The translations under genes were made by a program, and so were the position numbers. From JACCTU01 sp963700495 (lineage in GTDB: Bacteria > Actinomycetota > Thermoleophilia > Gaiellales > Gaiellaceae): a DNA stretch of 64,000 nt. Positions within the stretch are counted from its first letter, which is position 1. Every line of letters starts with the position of its first letter. The DNA is taken from NCBI GenBank assembly GCA_963700495.1, contig CAVOXT010000004.1, positions 62,001 to 126,000 of the forward strand, read 5' to 3'. Shown here piece by piece: positions 37,726-46,839 of the stretch. The notes beneath the pieces are model-generated. The model did no database searches. It was not told the origin of the DNA and saw only the letters and a list, made by a program, of their open reading frames with translations.

Positions 37726-39078
37726 ATGGAACACCCGCCGTCCGAGGACCTAAAGATTCCGGGAGATTCGTCCGATGTGGGGCGAATGAGCGTCTTCCGC
37801 ACGGAGGGCCCCAGGTCGCCGTCTGCATCGCCACGCTGGATCGACCGTTGGCTCGCGGCCTGCAGCGAGCTGGTCGAGCTGGAGCGCTCCAATCCGATGA
37901 CGGACGCCGTCATCGACGAGATCGACGGCCGGATGATCCGGATCGGCGACCAGTGGCTGGCTGATTTCGCCTCCTGCAACTACCTCGGGTTCGACCTGGA
38001 CCGGGAGATCATCGAGGCCGTCCCCGAGTATCTCGACAAGTGGGGGACGCATCCGAGCTGGTCACGCATGCTTGGCAGCCCCGTCCTCTACCAGCAGATC
38101 GAGGAGCGGCTGATCGAGCTCCTCGGCTGCGAGGACGCACTGGTCATCCCGACGATCACCCTGATCCACCTGTCCGTGATCCCCGTGCTGGCCGGGGACG
38201 GGACGATCTTCGTCGACAACCGGGCCCACAAGACGATCTACGACGGCTGCCAGTTCGCGTCGGCCCGCGGAGCGACGGTGAAGCGGTTCCGGTTCGAGGA
38301 TCCGGCCGACCTCGAGCAGCTCCTCCGCAAGGATCGCTCGACCACGCGGCTGATCTGCATGGACGGAGTCAACAGCATGACCGGGAACGCGCCCGATCTG
38401 AAGGACTTCGCCCGGCTCGCCCGTCGCTACGACGCCATGCTCTATGTCGACGACGCCCACGGCTTCGGGGTGATCGGAGAGCGTGACCCGAACGAGCTGA
38501 GCCCATACGGCATGCGCGGGAACAGCATCGTCCGGTACTCCGACGAGTCGTACGACCGGATGGTTCTCGTCGGCGGTTTCTCCAAGGCGTACTCGTCGCT
38601 CGCGGCGTTCGTGGCGTGCCCGACCGAGCTCAAGCAGCTGCTCAAGACGGCCGCGCCCCCCTACCTCTACTCCGGGCCCTCGCCGGTCGCCTCGCTCGCG
38701 ACCGTGCTTGCCGGCTTCGACGTCAACGAAATCCGCGGCGATGCGATTCGCGCCGACCTCTGGCGAAAGACTGATCAGGTGCTCCAGTGGCTCGATCGAG
38801 AGGGGGTCTACACGCCGAATCGGTCCGGCTTCCCGATCATCGAGGTTCCGCTCGCGCGTCACGAGGACATCGACGCGGCGGGGCGCTTCCTCTTCGATCA
38901 CGGCGTCTACGTGACCCTTGCCGCCTACCCGCTCGTGCCGAAGAGCGAGGTCGGGTTCAGGATCCAGGTCACGGCTGCCAACACCCAGGCCGAGATCGAG
39001 CAGCTCATCGACGTGCTCGGCCAACTCGCGGCGAGGTTCGAGCTTCGGCCTTCCGGGCGCCGCGAATACGCGGCGTGA
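37726..39078 (+). CDS. PLP-dependent alpha-oxoamine synthase (AONS/KBL/CqsA-like)
   Basis: 450 residues in an intact frame. The fold-type I features of the AONS/serine palmitoyltransferase/CqsA group are visible: NYLGFDLDREIIEAVPEYL, WGTHPSWSRMLGSP, MLYVDDAHGFGVIGERD and the PLP lysine in VLVGGFSKAYSSLAAF. These enzymes condense an amino acid with an acyl-CoA, decarboxylating it to an aminoketone. Biotin, haem, threonine catabolism, sphingolipid and alpha-hydroxyketone signal synthesis all use such enzymes, and I cannot choose from sequence alone. Start at 37726 or the internal ATG 37786. No biotin genes are nearby. Its stop overlaps the GTG of a GGDEF-EAL gene, so a signalling product is worth considering. 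Confidence 0.82.
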   Translation: MEHPPSEDLKIPGDSSDVGRMSVFRTEGPRSPSASPRWIDRWLAACSELVELERSNPMTDAVIDEIDGRMIRIGDQWLADFASCNYLGFDLDREIIEAVPEYLDKWGTHPSWSRMLGSPVLYQQIEERLIELLGCEDALVIPTITLIHLSVIPVLAGDGTIFVDNRAHKTIYDGCQFASARGATVKRFRFEDPADLEQLLRKDRSTTRLICMDGVNSMTGNAPDLKDFARLARRYDAMLYVDDAHGFGVIGERDPNELSPYGMRGNSIVRYSDESYDRMVLVGGFSKAYSSLAAFVACPTELKQLLKTAAPPYLYSGPSPVASLATVLAGFDVNEIRGDAIRADLWRKTDQVLQWLDREGVYTPNRSGFPIIEVPLARHEDIDAAGRFLFDHGVYVTLAAYPLVPKSEVGFRIQVTAANTQAEIEQLIDVLGQLAARFELRPSGRREYAA

Positions 39079-42000
39079 GCGTTCTCACCCGCATCGACTG
39101 GCGCAGCCGCTTCTGGGTGCTGTACCTCGCCGCCGGAGGCTTCCTCACCGCCGGCTACCTCTGGTTGCCGCCGCTGCAGGGGAACGGCCCGCTCATCAAC
39201 CTGCTCGGCCTCTCCTCGTCGCTCGCGATCGCGGCCGGGATCTACCTGCACCGGCCGAAGGCACGCGCCGCGTGGTTGCTCTTCATCGTCGGGAATTTCC
39301 TGTTCTTCGCCGGCGACCTCTACACCTACAGCTACCCGAAGCTCTTCGGCGTCGAGGTGGAGTTCCCCTCGCTCGGGGACGCGATCTATCTGATGGTCTA
39401 CCCGGCTCTCGTCGTCGGGCTGCTCATGCTCGTGAGACGGCGCAATCCGCAAGGCGACCGCGCCGGCGTGATCGACTCGCTCATTCTCACGGTCGGCGTC
39501 GCGTTGCTCTCCTGGGTCTTCCTGGTCGCTCCGAACATCCATCTCTCCGGGCTTACCCTGATGGAGAAGGGTGTGTCCGCCGCCTATCCGCTCGGGGACA
39601 TCCTGCTCCTGGCGGCCGCGATCCGCCTGGCGGTCGACAAGGGGAAGCGCGCTCCGTCCTTCTATCTGCTCGTCGGGAGCATCGTCGCGCTCCTCACCGT
39701 GGACTCCGCGTACACGCTCGCGTTGCTCACGGACTCGTACAACCACCAGCTGAGCTACGACGTGGGCTGGATTGCCTACTACCTGCTCTGGGGTGCGGCC
39801 GCGCTCCACCCATCGATGCGCACGCTCGAGGAACCTGCGCTCGAGGCGCGGGCTCGCCTGACCCCGCTGCGTCTCGGGCTGCTCGCGGGTGCGTGCTTGA
39901 TCGCGCCCGGCGTCCGGTTCTACCAGGCGTTCGACGACCCGGACCGGCTCGTGCTGATCGTGGCGTCCGCGCTGCTGTTCCTGCTCGTGGTCGCCCGCAT
40001 GGTCGGCTTGGTCCGCCAGGAGGAGCGCGCGGCCACGCGCGAGCTGACACTGCGAGGGGCGGGGGTCGAGCTCGTCGCGGCCGGCGGCCGTGAGCAGGTG
40101 AACGAGGCTGCCGTCTCGGCTGTCGTAGCTCTCGTCGCGGGACCGGCGACCGTGCGCCTGGTCCTGGCGGACGGGGATCACGCAGTTGTCGCCGCTTCGT
40201 CCGGCGGTGCGGGCGAGTGGAATGTCTCGAAGATGGCGTACGGATCGCTCCGTGAGTCCGCCAGGGTCACTCAGCAGGTCTCTCTCACGAGCCTGTCAGA
40301 TGAGGTTCGGCGCCAGTTTCGCCTCTATGACGGCCACGCGGTGCTGATTCTTCCCCTCTCGGTTCGCGACGAGACACGTGGCTTTCTCGTTCTGTGCTCG
40401 CCGGTCTCCATCCCCCCCGAGCTCATCGACTCGCTCGAGTCGCTCGCCTCGCAGGTGTCGCTCGCCGTCGAGGGAGCGTTGCTCGCAGAGGACCTGCACC
40501 GTCGTCAGAGCGAGGCGCGATTCCGGTCGCTGGTTGCCCACTCGAGCGACCTCATCACCGTGCTCGACGCCCACGGCACCGTCACGTACCAGAGCCCTTC
40601 CGTCGAGCGCGTCCTCGGCTATCGAGCCGACGAGGTCGAGGGAACCGACTTCTCCCAGTTGCTTCGCGCGTCCGACCGGCCGCGGCTCGCGCAGATCCTC
40701 TCGGGCGTGGGCGAGGCCTACGTGGGCGGCGGCTCCGAGACACACGTGATCGACTGCTCGCTCAGGCACCGAGACGGCACATGGCTCCAGTTCGAGGTTC
40801 AGCACACGGACCTGCTGCAGGACGAACACGTCCGCGGCATCGTCCTGAACGGTCGTGACGTCAGCGAGCGCAAGGCGTTCGAAGACCAGCTCGCGCACCA
40901 GGCATTCCACGACCCGGTCACGAGCCTCGCCAACCGAGCCCTGTTCGCAGACCGCGTGCAGCAAGCCATCATCCGCTCGATCCGCGGAGGCCAGTCGATC
41001 GGCGTGATGTTCATCGACCTTGACGACTTCAAGACCGTCAACGACAGCCTCGGCCACGCGGCCGGCGACACGGTCCTGCGGGAGGTGGCGCAGCGCCTCC
41101 TGGACGCCGTGCGCCCGGCGGACACGGTTGCCCGCTTCGGCGGCGACGAGTTCGCCGTCCTGCTCGACGGAATTGCGGACTCGGCGGAGGCCGCCGACGT
41201 CGCCGGGCGGATTCTGCGCGCCCTCGAGCTCAAGTACGACGTCGACGGCAAGCAGGTCTATCCCCGCGCGAGCGTCGGCATCTGCCTGGCGGGGGACGAG
41301 CTCGGCTCGTCCGACGCCGAGGAGCTCCTCCGCAACGCCGACGTGGCCATGTACATGGCCAAGCGCGACACCAAGGGCGGCTATCGCATCTTCGAGCCGG
41401 CGATGCACGAGCGCGTGGTCGAGCGTCTCGAGCTCCAGACGGAGCTGCAGCGGGCGCTCGAGCTGAACCAGCTCGAGATCCACTACCAGCCCGTCGTTCG
41501 CCTCGATGACCGCGCGGACTACGGCGTCGAGGCGCTGCTTCGCTGGATGCACCCGACGCGCGGGACGATCCCACCCCTCAGCTTCATCCCGCTCGCCGAG
41601 GAGACCGGCCTGATCGTTTCCATCGGCCGCTGGGTCCTGCAGGAGGCCTGCCGGCAGGGCGCCCTCCTGCACGAGCGGTTCCCTCGGACGCCCCCGTTGA
41701 CGATGAGCGTCAACCTCTCCGTCAAGCAGCTCCAGTCGGAGACGATCGTCGACGACGTTCGCGAGGCGCTCGAGTCGAGTGGGCTCCCGCCGTCCGCCCT
41801 CGTCCTCGAGATCACCGAGACCGTGATGATGGCCGACACGGACCTGGCGGTCCAGCGGCTACACGAGCTGAAGGCCCTCGGGGTTCTCCTCGCGATGGAC
41901 GACTTCGGAACCGGCTACTCGTCGCTCTCCTACCTGAGCCGCTTCCCGGTCGACATCCTCAAGATGGACCGCTCCTTCCTCTCCTCCGAGCACGACGAGT

Positions 42001-42221
42001 CGAGTCTGGCCGCGGCGATCGTCGCCCTCGGAAACAGCCTGCAGCTCGACGTGGTCGCGGAGGGGATCGAGCTGCCCGAGCAGATCGCGTCGCTACGAGA
42101 TCTCGGCTGCGAGCTCGGTCAGGGCTTCCTGTTTGCCACGCCGATGAACCACGATGCGTTGGTCGAGTACCTCGACGACGGCGAGGAAGAGATCGGCGCG
42201 CCGCAGTCGCATGCAGCATAG
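39075..42221 (+). CDS. Membrane-bound GGDEF-EAL protein with GAF and PAS (cyclic-di-GMP turnover)
   Basis: About 1048 residues. Roughly ten hydrophobic segments cover residues 10-315, from FWVLYLAAGGFLTAGYLWL to VLIVASALLFLLVVARMVG. A GAF-like domain follows, then PAS (SLVAHSSDLITVLDAHGTV), GGDEF with the intact active site ARFGGDEFAVLL and no obvious RxxD inhibitory site, and EAL with YGVEALLRWMHP, DDFGTGYSSLSYL and VVAEGIE, so both synthesis and hydrolysis of c-di-GMP are possible. GTG start overlaps the alpha-oxoamine synthase stop (GTGA). The ten-helix module could sense a hydrophobic ligand. The MFS gene overlaps its end by 11 bases. Confidence 0.9.
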   Translation: MSVLTRIDWRSRFWVLYLAAGGFLTAGYLWLPPLQGNGPLINLLGLSSSLAIAAGIYLHRPKARAAWLLFIVGNFLFFAGDLYTYSYPKLFGVEVEFPSLGDAIYLMVYPALVVGLLMLVRRRNPQGDRAGVIDSLILTVGVALLSWVFLVAPNIHLSGLTLMEKGVSAAYPLGDILLLAAAIRLAVDKGKRAPSFYLLVGSIVALLTVDSAYTLALLTDSYNHQLSYDVGWIAYYLLWGAAALHPSMRTLEEPALEARARLTPLRLGLLAGACLIAPGVRFYQAFDDPDRLVLIVASALLFLLVVARMVGLVRQEERAATRELTLRGAGVELVAAGGREQVNEAAVSAVVALVAGPATVRLVLADGDHAVVAASSGGAGEWNVSKMAYGSLRESARVTQQVSLTSLSDEVRRQFRLYDGHAVLILPLSVRDETRGFLVLCSPVSIPPELIDSLESLASQVSLAVEGALLAEDLHRRQSEARFRSLVAHSSDLITVLDAHGTVTYQSPSVERVLGYRADEVEGTDFSQLLRASDRPRLAQILSGVGEAYVGGGSETHVIDCSLRHRDGTWLQFEVQHTDLLQDEHVRGIVLNGRDVSERKAFEDQLAHQAFHDPVTSLANRALFADRVQQAIIRSIRGGQSIGVMFIDLDDFKTVNDSLGHAAGDTVLREVAQRLLDAVRPADTVARFGGDEFAVLLDGIADSAEAADVAGRILRALELKYDVDGKQVYPRASVGICLAGDELGSSDAEELLRNADVAMYMAKRDTKGGYRIFEPAMHERVVERLELQTELQRALELNQLEIHYQPVVRLDDRADYGVEALLRWMHPTRGTIPPLSFIPLAEETGLIVSIGRWVLQEACRQGALLHERFPRTPPLTMSVNLSVKQLQSETIVDDVREALESSGLPPSALVLEITETVMMADTDLAVQRLHELKALGVLLAMDDFGTGYSSLSYLSRFPVDILKMDRSFLSSEHDESSLAAAIVALGNSLQLDVVAEGIELPEQIASLRDLGCELGQGFLFATPMNHDALVEYLDDGEEEIGAPQSHAA

Positions 42222-43564
42222 TCACGAGGCGCTCGACCGCCCGGGCGGTTTCTCCCGGGTAAACCTCCTCGCGCCACTCAAGAACCGGGACTTTCGGCTC
42301 CTCTGGGCCGGCATGACCGTCTCCCTCGTCGGGGACGGCATCTTCTTCATCGCGATGGTCTGGCAGGCCTACGAGCTCTGGAACGCTCCGGCCGCACTCT
42401 CGCTGCTCGGGATAGGCATGACGATTCCGACGATCGCCTTCCTGCTGCCTGCTGGGGTCCTCACCGACCGGTTCGACCGGCGCTCGCTCATGCTCTGCGC
42501 CGACCTCGGACGCGCGATCGTCATCGGCGTCCTCGCCGTCCTGGCTCTGACCGGCCTCCTCACGTTCTGGGAGCTGCTGATCATCGTCGCCCTGTACGGG
42601 GTCGGCACCGCGTTCTTTGCGCCCGCGTTCGAGGCGATCGTCCCCGACATCGTTCCTGCGGCCGACCTTGCGGCCGCCAACTCGCTCGACCAGCTCGTCC
42701 GGCCGATCGCATTTCGTCTCGCGGGGCCGGCTCTGGGAGGAGCGCTCGTGGCGGGTTTCGGCACGGGGACCGCGTTCGCAGTCGACTCAGCGACCTTCAT
42801 CGTCTCGACGATCGCGGTGTTCCTGATGCGACCCCCGGCCTATGCCCGATCGGAGCATGTCGACTCGTCCCTGCGCGCCGTGAAGGAGGGCCTCCAGTTC
42901 GTCCGGCGGCGAGTCTGGTTGTGGGGGACCCTCGGATCTGCGGCGATCGCCTACCTCGCCTTCATGGGTCCCGCAGAGGTGCTGCTGCCGTACGTCGTGA
43001 AGAACGAGCTGCACGCTTCGGCCGGCGACCTCGGGCTCGTGTTCGCAGCCGGCGGCGTCGGGGCGATCGGCGCGGCGCTGATCATGGGGCAGCGCGGCCA
43101 TCCGCGCCGTGACGTCACGTTCATGTACGCGGCGTGGACACTCGCCACGCTCGCCGTCGCGGGCGTACGGACTCGCGACATCGTCCTGGCAGCTCATGGT
43201 GGCATGCCTCGTCTTCAACGCACTGGAAACCGCGGGAACGATCGTCTGGGCGACGATCAAGCAGCGCCACGTGCCGGCTTCGATGCTCGGTCGAGTTTCG
43301 AGCCTCGACTGGATGATCTCGATCGGTCTCCTCCCGGTGTCGTTCGCCCTCACCGCTCCGGTCGCCGGCCTGGTGGGCGTGCGTGCAACGCTCGTGGGAG
43401 CGGCAGTGATCGGCGGTGTGTTCACGCTCGGCGCGCTCTTCCTCCCCGGCATGCGCGACATCGAGGGCACGCCCCCCGATGACGACGCAGAGAGCGCCAG
43501 GTCACCGCTGGGCGGGGGGCACGAGCTGCTCAGACCGCCCGTCTTCGTCGACGTTCGAAGCTGA
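42211..43564 (+). CDS. MFS exporter (MFS_3/enterobactin-exporter-like; one frameshift)
   Basis: About 450 residues with twelve predicted hydrophobic segments; LLWAGMTVSLVGDGIFFIAM, the loop motif GVLTDRFDRRSLML between TM2 and TM3 and AANSLDQLVRPIAFRLAGP in TM5 are typical of MFS_3 multidrug/siderophore exporters. A single-base change near 43163 moves the frame; the protein continues with YGLATSSWQLMVACLVFN. It overlaps the GGDEF-EAL gene, so the operon pairs an aminoketone-type synthase, a c-di-GMP enzyme and an exporter. Its tail overlaps the convergent ATPase gene by about 60 bases. Confidence 0.83.
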
Positions 43565-46432
43565 GGGCCGCGGCGGCGTAGCCGAGGCGCGCCGCCGGGC
43601 TCGGCGTAGCTCGTCTGCGCCCCAGACGACAAATGGGAAGGGCGCGAGGATGGCGAGCTCGACGGGGCCGAGGGCGGCCGTGTGGAAGACGGTTTGCAGC
43701 GGCGGCAGATAGATCAACGCCGCCGCGAACGCGACCTCGAACAGGATGCCCCAGAGCAGGAGCGGGTTGGTGAAGACGCCGACGTCGCGAAGCGAGGCGC
43801 GTTCGGTGCGCGCTGCGAAGGCCGTTCCGATCTGGCACGCGACGATGCCGGCGAACGTCATCGCCGTGGCTCGAACGTAGTCATCGTGGAGCGGGCTTCC
43901 CTCTCCGACGTCGTCACCTGGGCTCCAGCCGGCGCGGAGCAGCACCGAGAAGAATCCGGCGAGCACGAGGGCGGCCGAGATGAGTCCCAAGAACAGCCAG
44001 GCGCGGACGAGCATCTCCTTCTGGATGACACCCTCCGACCGCGATCTCGGCGGGCGCGCCATCAGTCCTGGTTCGGCGGGTTCGCGCCCGAGCGCCAGCG
44101 CCGGAAGCGTCTCGGTGCCGAGGTCGATCGCGAGGATCTGCATGACCGTGAGCGGGAGCGGAACGAGTCCGCCGGAGACGGCGAAGACGAAGAACGGAAT
44201 GACCTCGGGAGGAGCGTGGGCGAAGATGTAGAGGATGAACTTGCGGACGTTGTCGTAGACGCGGCGGCCCGCCTCGACCGCGGCGGCGATCGAGGCGAAG
44301 TTGTCATCGGTGAGGACCATCGTCGACGCCTCGCGGGCGACGTCTGTGCCCGAGCGGCCCATGGCGATGCCGATGTCGGCGCGGCGGAGGGCGGGCGCGT
44401 CGTTGACGCCGTCTCCGGTCATTGCGACGACGTGCCCTTCGGCCCGGAGGGCGTCGGCAATGCGCAGCTTCACCTCAGGTGAGCTGCGGGCGAAGATCAG
44501 CTCCGGCTCCTCGCGCAGGAGCCGGTCGAGCTGGGTTTCGCTGAGCGCTTCCAGTTCGGTGCCGGTGAGGACGCGTGGATTGAGAGCGATGCCGACGAGG
44601 CGGGCGATCTCGGCGGCGGTCAACCCGGCGTCGCCGGTGATGACGATGATGCGGATCCCGGCGGCGCGACAGCGGCCGACTGCTTCGGCGACCTCTGTCC
44701 GCGGCGGATCGAACATCGCCACGAGCCCGAGGAAGGAGAGCGCCTGCTCTGCATCGTCGCGCCGCTCGGGGAGCGGCTTGTCAGGGTCGAGCCACCGGCG
44801 CGCGACTGCGAGCACGCGCAGCCCCTGCTCGGCATACGCGACGATCTGCTCTTCGATCGCCCCGCGCGCCGTCGCCTCGAGCGGCTGCTCACGTCCGTCG
44901 GGCAGGACGATGCGCTCGCAGCGGGCAACGATCTCCTCGGGCGCTCCTTTGACGTTGAGGACGGTCCTGCCGCCGTCGTCGTCGATCGTGGACATCAGCC
45001 GCAACGCGGGGTCGAAGTGGAACTGCTTGCGCCGTCCACGCTCGCGGGTGCCGACGCGGACGTCGACCGCCGCCGCGGCCGCCAGTTCCAGCAGCGCAAG
45101 CTCGGTCGGATCGCCGGTGGAGCGGTCCTGTCCATCGGCGAGCTCGGCGTTGTTACAGGCTGCGACCGCGCGGCCGAGAGCGGCGAGCGCGGCGTCACGT
45201 CCGGCGGCCGCCCGGAGATCGACGCCGGTGTCGCACTCGATCGCTCCTGCGGACGTGGCGAGCGCGATTACGCGCATCCGGTTCTCGGTCAGCGTGCCCG
45301 TCTTGTCTGAGCAGATCACGGTCGTCGAGCCGAGCGTCTCGATCGCCGACAGCCGCTTGACGAGCGCGCCGGAGCGAGCGAGCAAGCGGACGCCGATCGC
45401 GAGCGCCAGCGTGATCGTCGGCAGCAGCCCTTCGGGGACGTTGGCGACGATCAGTCCGATCGCGAAGCTCCCAGCGTCCGCCAGCGAGAGCCCGGCGAAC
45501 AGGCCCAGTGGGAGGAACGCCAAGCCGGCAACAATCGCCACGAGCGCGATCAGCCACGCGACCCGGCGGACCTCGTGCTCGAGCGGGCTCTCCTCCCGCT
45601 CGAGCCGTTCGGAGAGGGCGGCAATGCGACCCAGCTCGGTGCGCATGCCGGTCGCGAAAACGAGCGCGCGCGCATCGCCCTGCGTCGCGGTCGTACCGCT
45701 GAAGACGAGATCGCGCGCCTCGAGGACCGGCCGACGGTCGACGAGCTCGGCCGAGCGATAGGCGGGCAGCGATTCGCCGGTCAGCGTCGAGAGGTCGACC
45801 TCGAGCGCTCCCTCGAGCAGGCGCGCGTCGGCCGAGATCCGGACGCCCGCCTCGAGCAGGACGACGTCTCCGGGCACGAGTTCGCGCGCCTCGACGTCGC
45901 GGCGATGGCCGTCGCGCAAGACCGTGGCGTGCAGCGGCAGATACTCCTTCAGCGCCTCCACGGCCCGTTCCGCCTGCTGCTCCTGGGCAAAGGCGAACGC
46001 CGCGTTCAGGATGATGACGGCCACGATCGCCGCCGCGAGTAACGCGGAAACGGCCACGAGCGCGAGCGCAGCGGCGACCCACAGGAGGATCGCGAGCGGG
46101 TGAGTGAACTGCCGCGCCAGGTCTGCCGGCCACTGCCGCCGCCCGCGCCGACGCAACTCGTTCGGGCCGTACGCAACGAGGCGCCGCTGCGCCTCACGAT
46201 CGGAGAGCCCGCTCGGCGATGCCCGCAGCTGCCGCAACAGGGCATCTGCAGGCTCGAGCGGGTCGGTCTGGCCGAGTTGGCCGACAGCGCCTTCGTCGGG
46301 GATCCGGGGTGGCGATCTCAGAGCGCGTACACGACGAGCACCGCCGCGGTCGCAATGATCACCGCAGCGTCCGCGACGAGCTCCGCCGACCGGTCGCGGC
46401 GGCCGCTCAGCTGGAAGGCGATGAAGACCCAC
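43502..46432 (-). CDS. P-type cation-transporting ATPase (P2-type)
   Basis: About 930-976 residues, intact. A cation-ATPase N-domain (GLSDREAQRRLVAYGPNEL), the actuator loop STLTGESLPAYRS, TM4 VANVPEGLLPTITLALA, phosphorylation motif ICSDKTGTLTENRM, nucleotide-binding KGAPEE, hinge MTGDGVNDAPALRRADIGIA and a C-terminal block of transmembrane helices identify a P2-type Ca2+/Na+/K+-ATPase-like pump. PEGL in TM4 is the ion-site motif; ion specificity is not decidable. The start is unclear: the ATG at 46432 lies inside the upstream small gene in another frame, recognisable homology begins near 46285, and no normal start codon lies between. Truth may be a rare start or an indel. Confidence 0.85.
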   Translation of the reverse strand: MGLHRLPAERPPRPVGGARRGRCGDHCDRGGARRVRALRSPPRIPDEGAVGQLGQTDPLEPADALLRQLRASPSGLSDREAQRRLVAYGPNELRRRGRRQWPADLARQFTHPLAILLWVAAALALVAVSALLAAAIVAVIILNAAFAFAQEQQAERAVEALKEYLPLHATVLRDGHRRDVEARELVPGDVVLLEAGVRISADARLLEGALEVDLSTLTGESLPAYRSAELVDRRPVLEARDLVFSGTTATQGDARALVFATGMRTELGRIAALSERLEREESPLEHEVRRVAWLIALVAIVAGLAFLPLGLFAGLSLADAGSFAIGLIVANVPEGLLPTITLALAIGVRLLARSGALVKRLSAIETLGSTTVICSDKTGTLTENRMRVIALATSAGAIECDTGVDLRAAAGRDAALAALGRAVAACNNAELADGQDRSTGDPTELALLELAAAAAVDVRVGTRERGRRKQFHFDPALRLMSTIDDDGGRTVLNVKGAPEEIVARCERIVLPDGREQPLEATARGAIEEQIVAYAEQGLRVLAVARRWLDPDKPLPERRDDAEQALSFLGLVAMFDPPRTEVAEAVGRCRAAGIRIIVITGDAGLTAAEIARLVGIALNPRVLTGTELEALSETQLDRLLREEPELIFARSSPEVKLRIADALRAEGHVVAMTGDGVNDAPALRRADIGIAMGRSGTDVAREASTMVLTDDNFASIAAAVEAGRRVYDNVRKFILYIFAHAPPEVIPFFVFAVSGGLVPLPLTVMQILAIDLGTETLPALALGREPAEPGLMARPPRSRSEGVIQKEMLVRAWLFLGLISAALVLAGFFSVLLRAGWSPGDDVGEGSPLHDDYVRATAMTFAGIVACQIGTAFAARTERASLRDVGVFTNPLLLWGILFEVAFAAALIYLPPLQTVFHTAALGPVELAILAPFPFVVWGADELRRARRRASATPPRPSASNVDEDGRSEQLVPPAQR

Positions 46433-46599
46433 AGCGCGGCAAACTGGCTGATGACGTCCAGACGCACATCAAGGACGTTCTTCGCCAGCACGGCTTCCAC
46501 CATGAGCGCCAACGCGGTGAGCAGTGCTACTCGAACCTGCGCGTCGCCGAGAGCGCCGTGAAGCCGATACCGATGTGCGCGTTCGGCGGAGGTAGTCAT
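46318..46599 (-). CDS. Small two-helix membrane protein upstream of the P-type ATPase
   Basis: 93 residues, no recognised family. Two to three hydrophobic stretches (VALLTALALMVEAVLA, ISQFAALWVFIAFQL, AVIIATAAVLVVYAL). It has an excellent ribosome-binding site, GAAAGGAGG, six bases before the ATG, so I regard it as real. It ends where the ATPase gene begins, on the same strand, suggesting a small subunit or a leader that couples translation of the pump. Function unknown. Confidence 0.7.
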   Translation of the reverse strand: MTTSAERAHRYRLHGALGDAQVRVALLTALALMVEAVLAKNVLDVRLDVISQFAALWVFIAFQLSGRRDRSAELVADAAVIIATAAVLVVYAL

Positions 46600-46839
46600 G
46601 CTCGGCCTCCTTTCGTGAGTTGCGCGAGCTACGTGAGCGAGAGCGCGCCGCCTCGCTGACGAGTCTGCGAACAGACCATGCCCTGCCGCGGTCCCGGCGT
46701 AATCGGGGCTACCACCGAGGTCGCCTGCCTTGAACTACGTAACGAACCGAGATCCAGGCTAGTCCGCCCTGACGGCGCGACCTCGCTTGACCGCACCGAG
46801 GAAGAGGTTCAGAGTCAAGTCGTCCGTCGTCCCCCAGCC

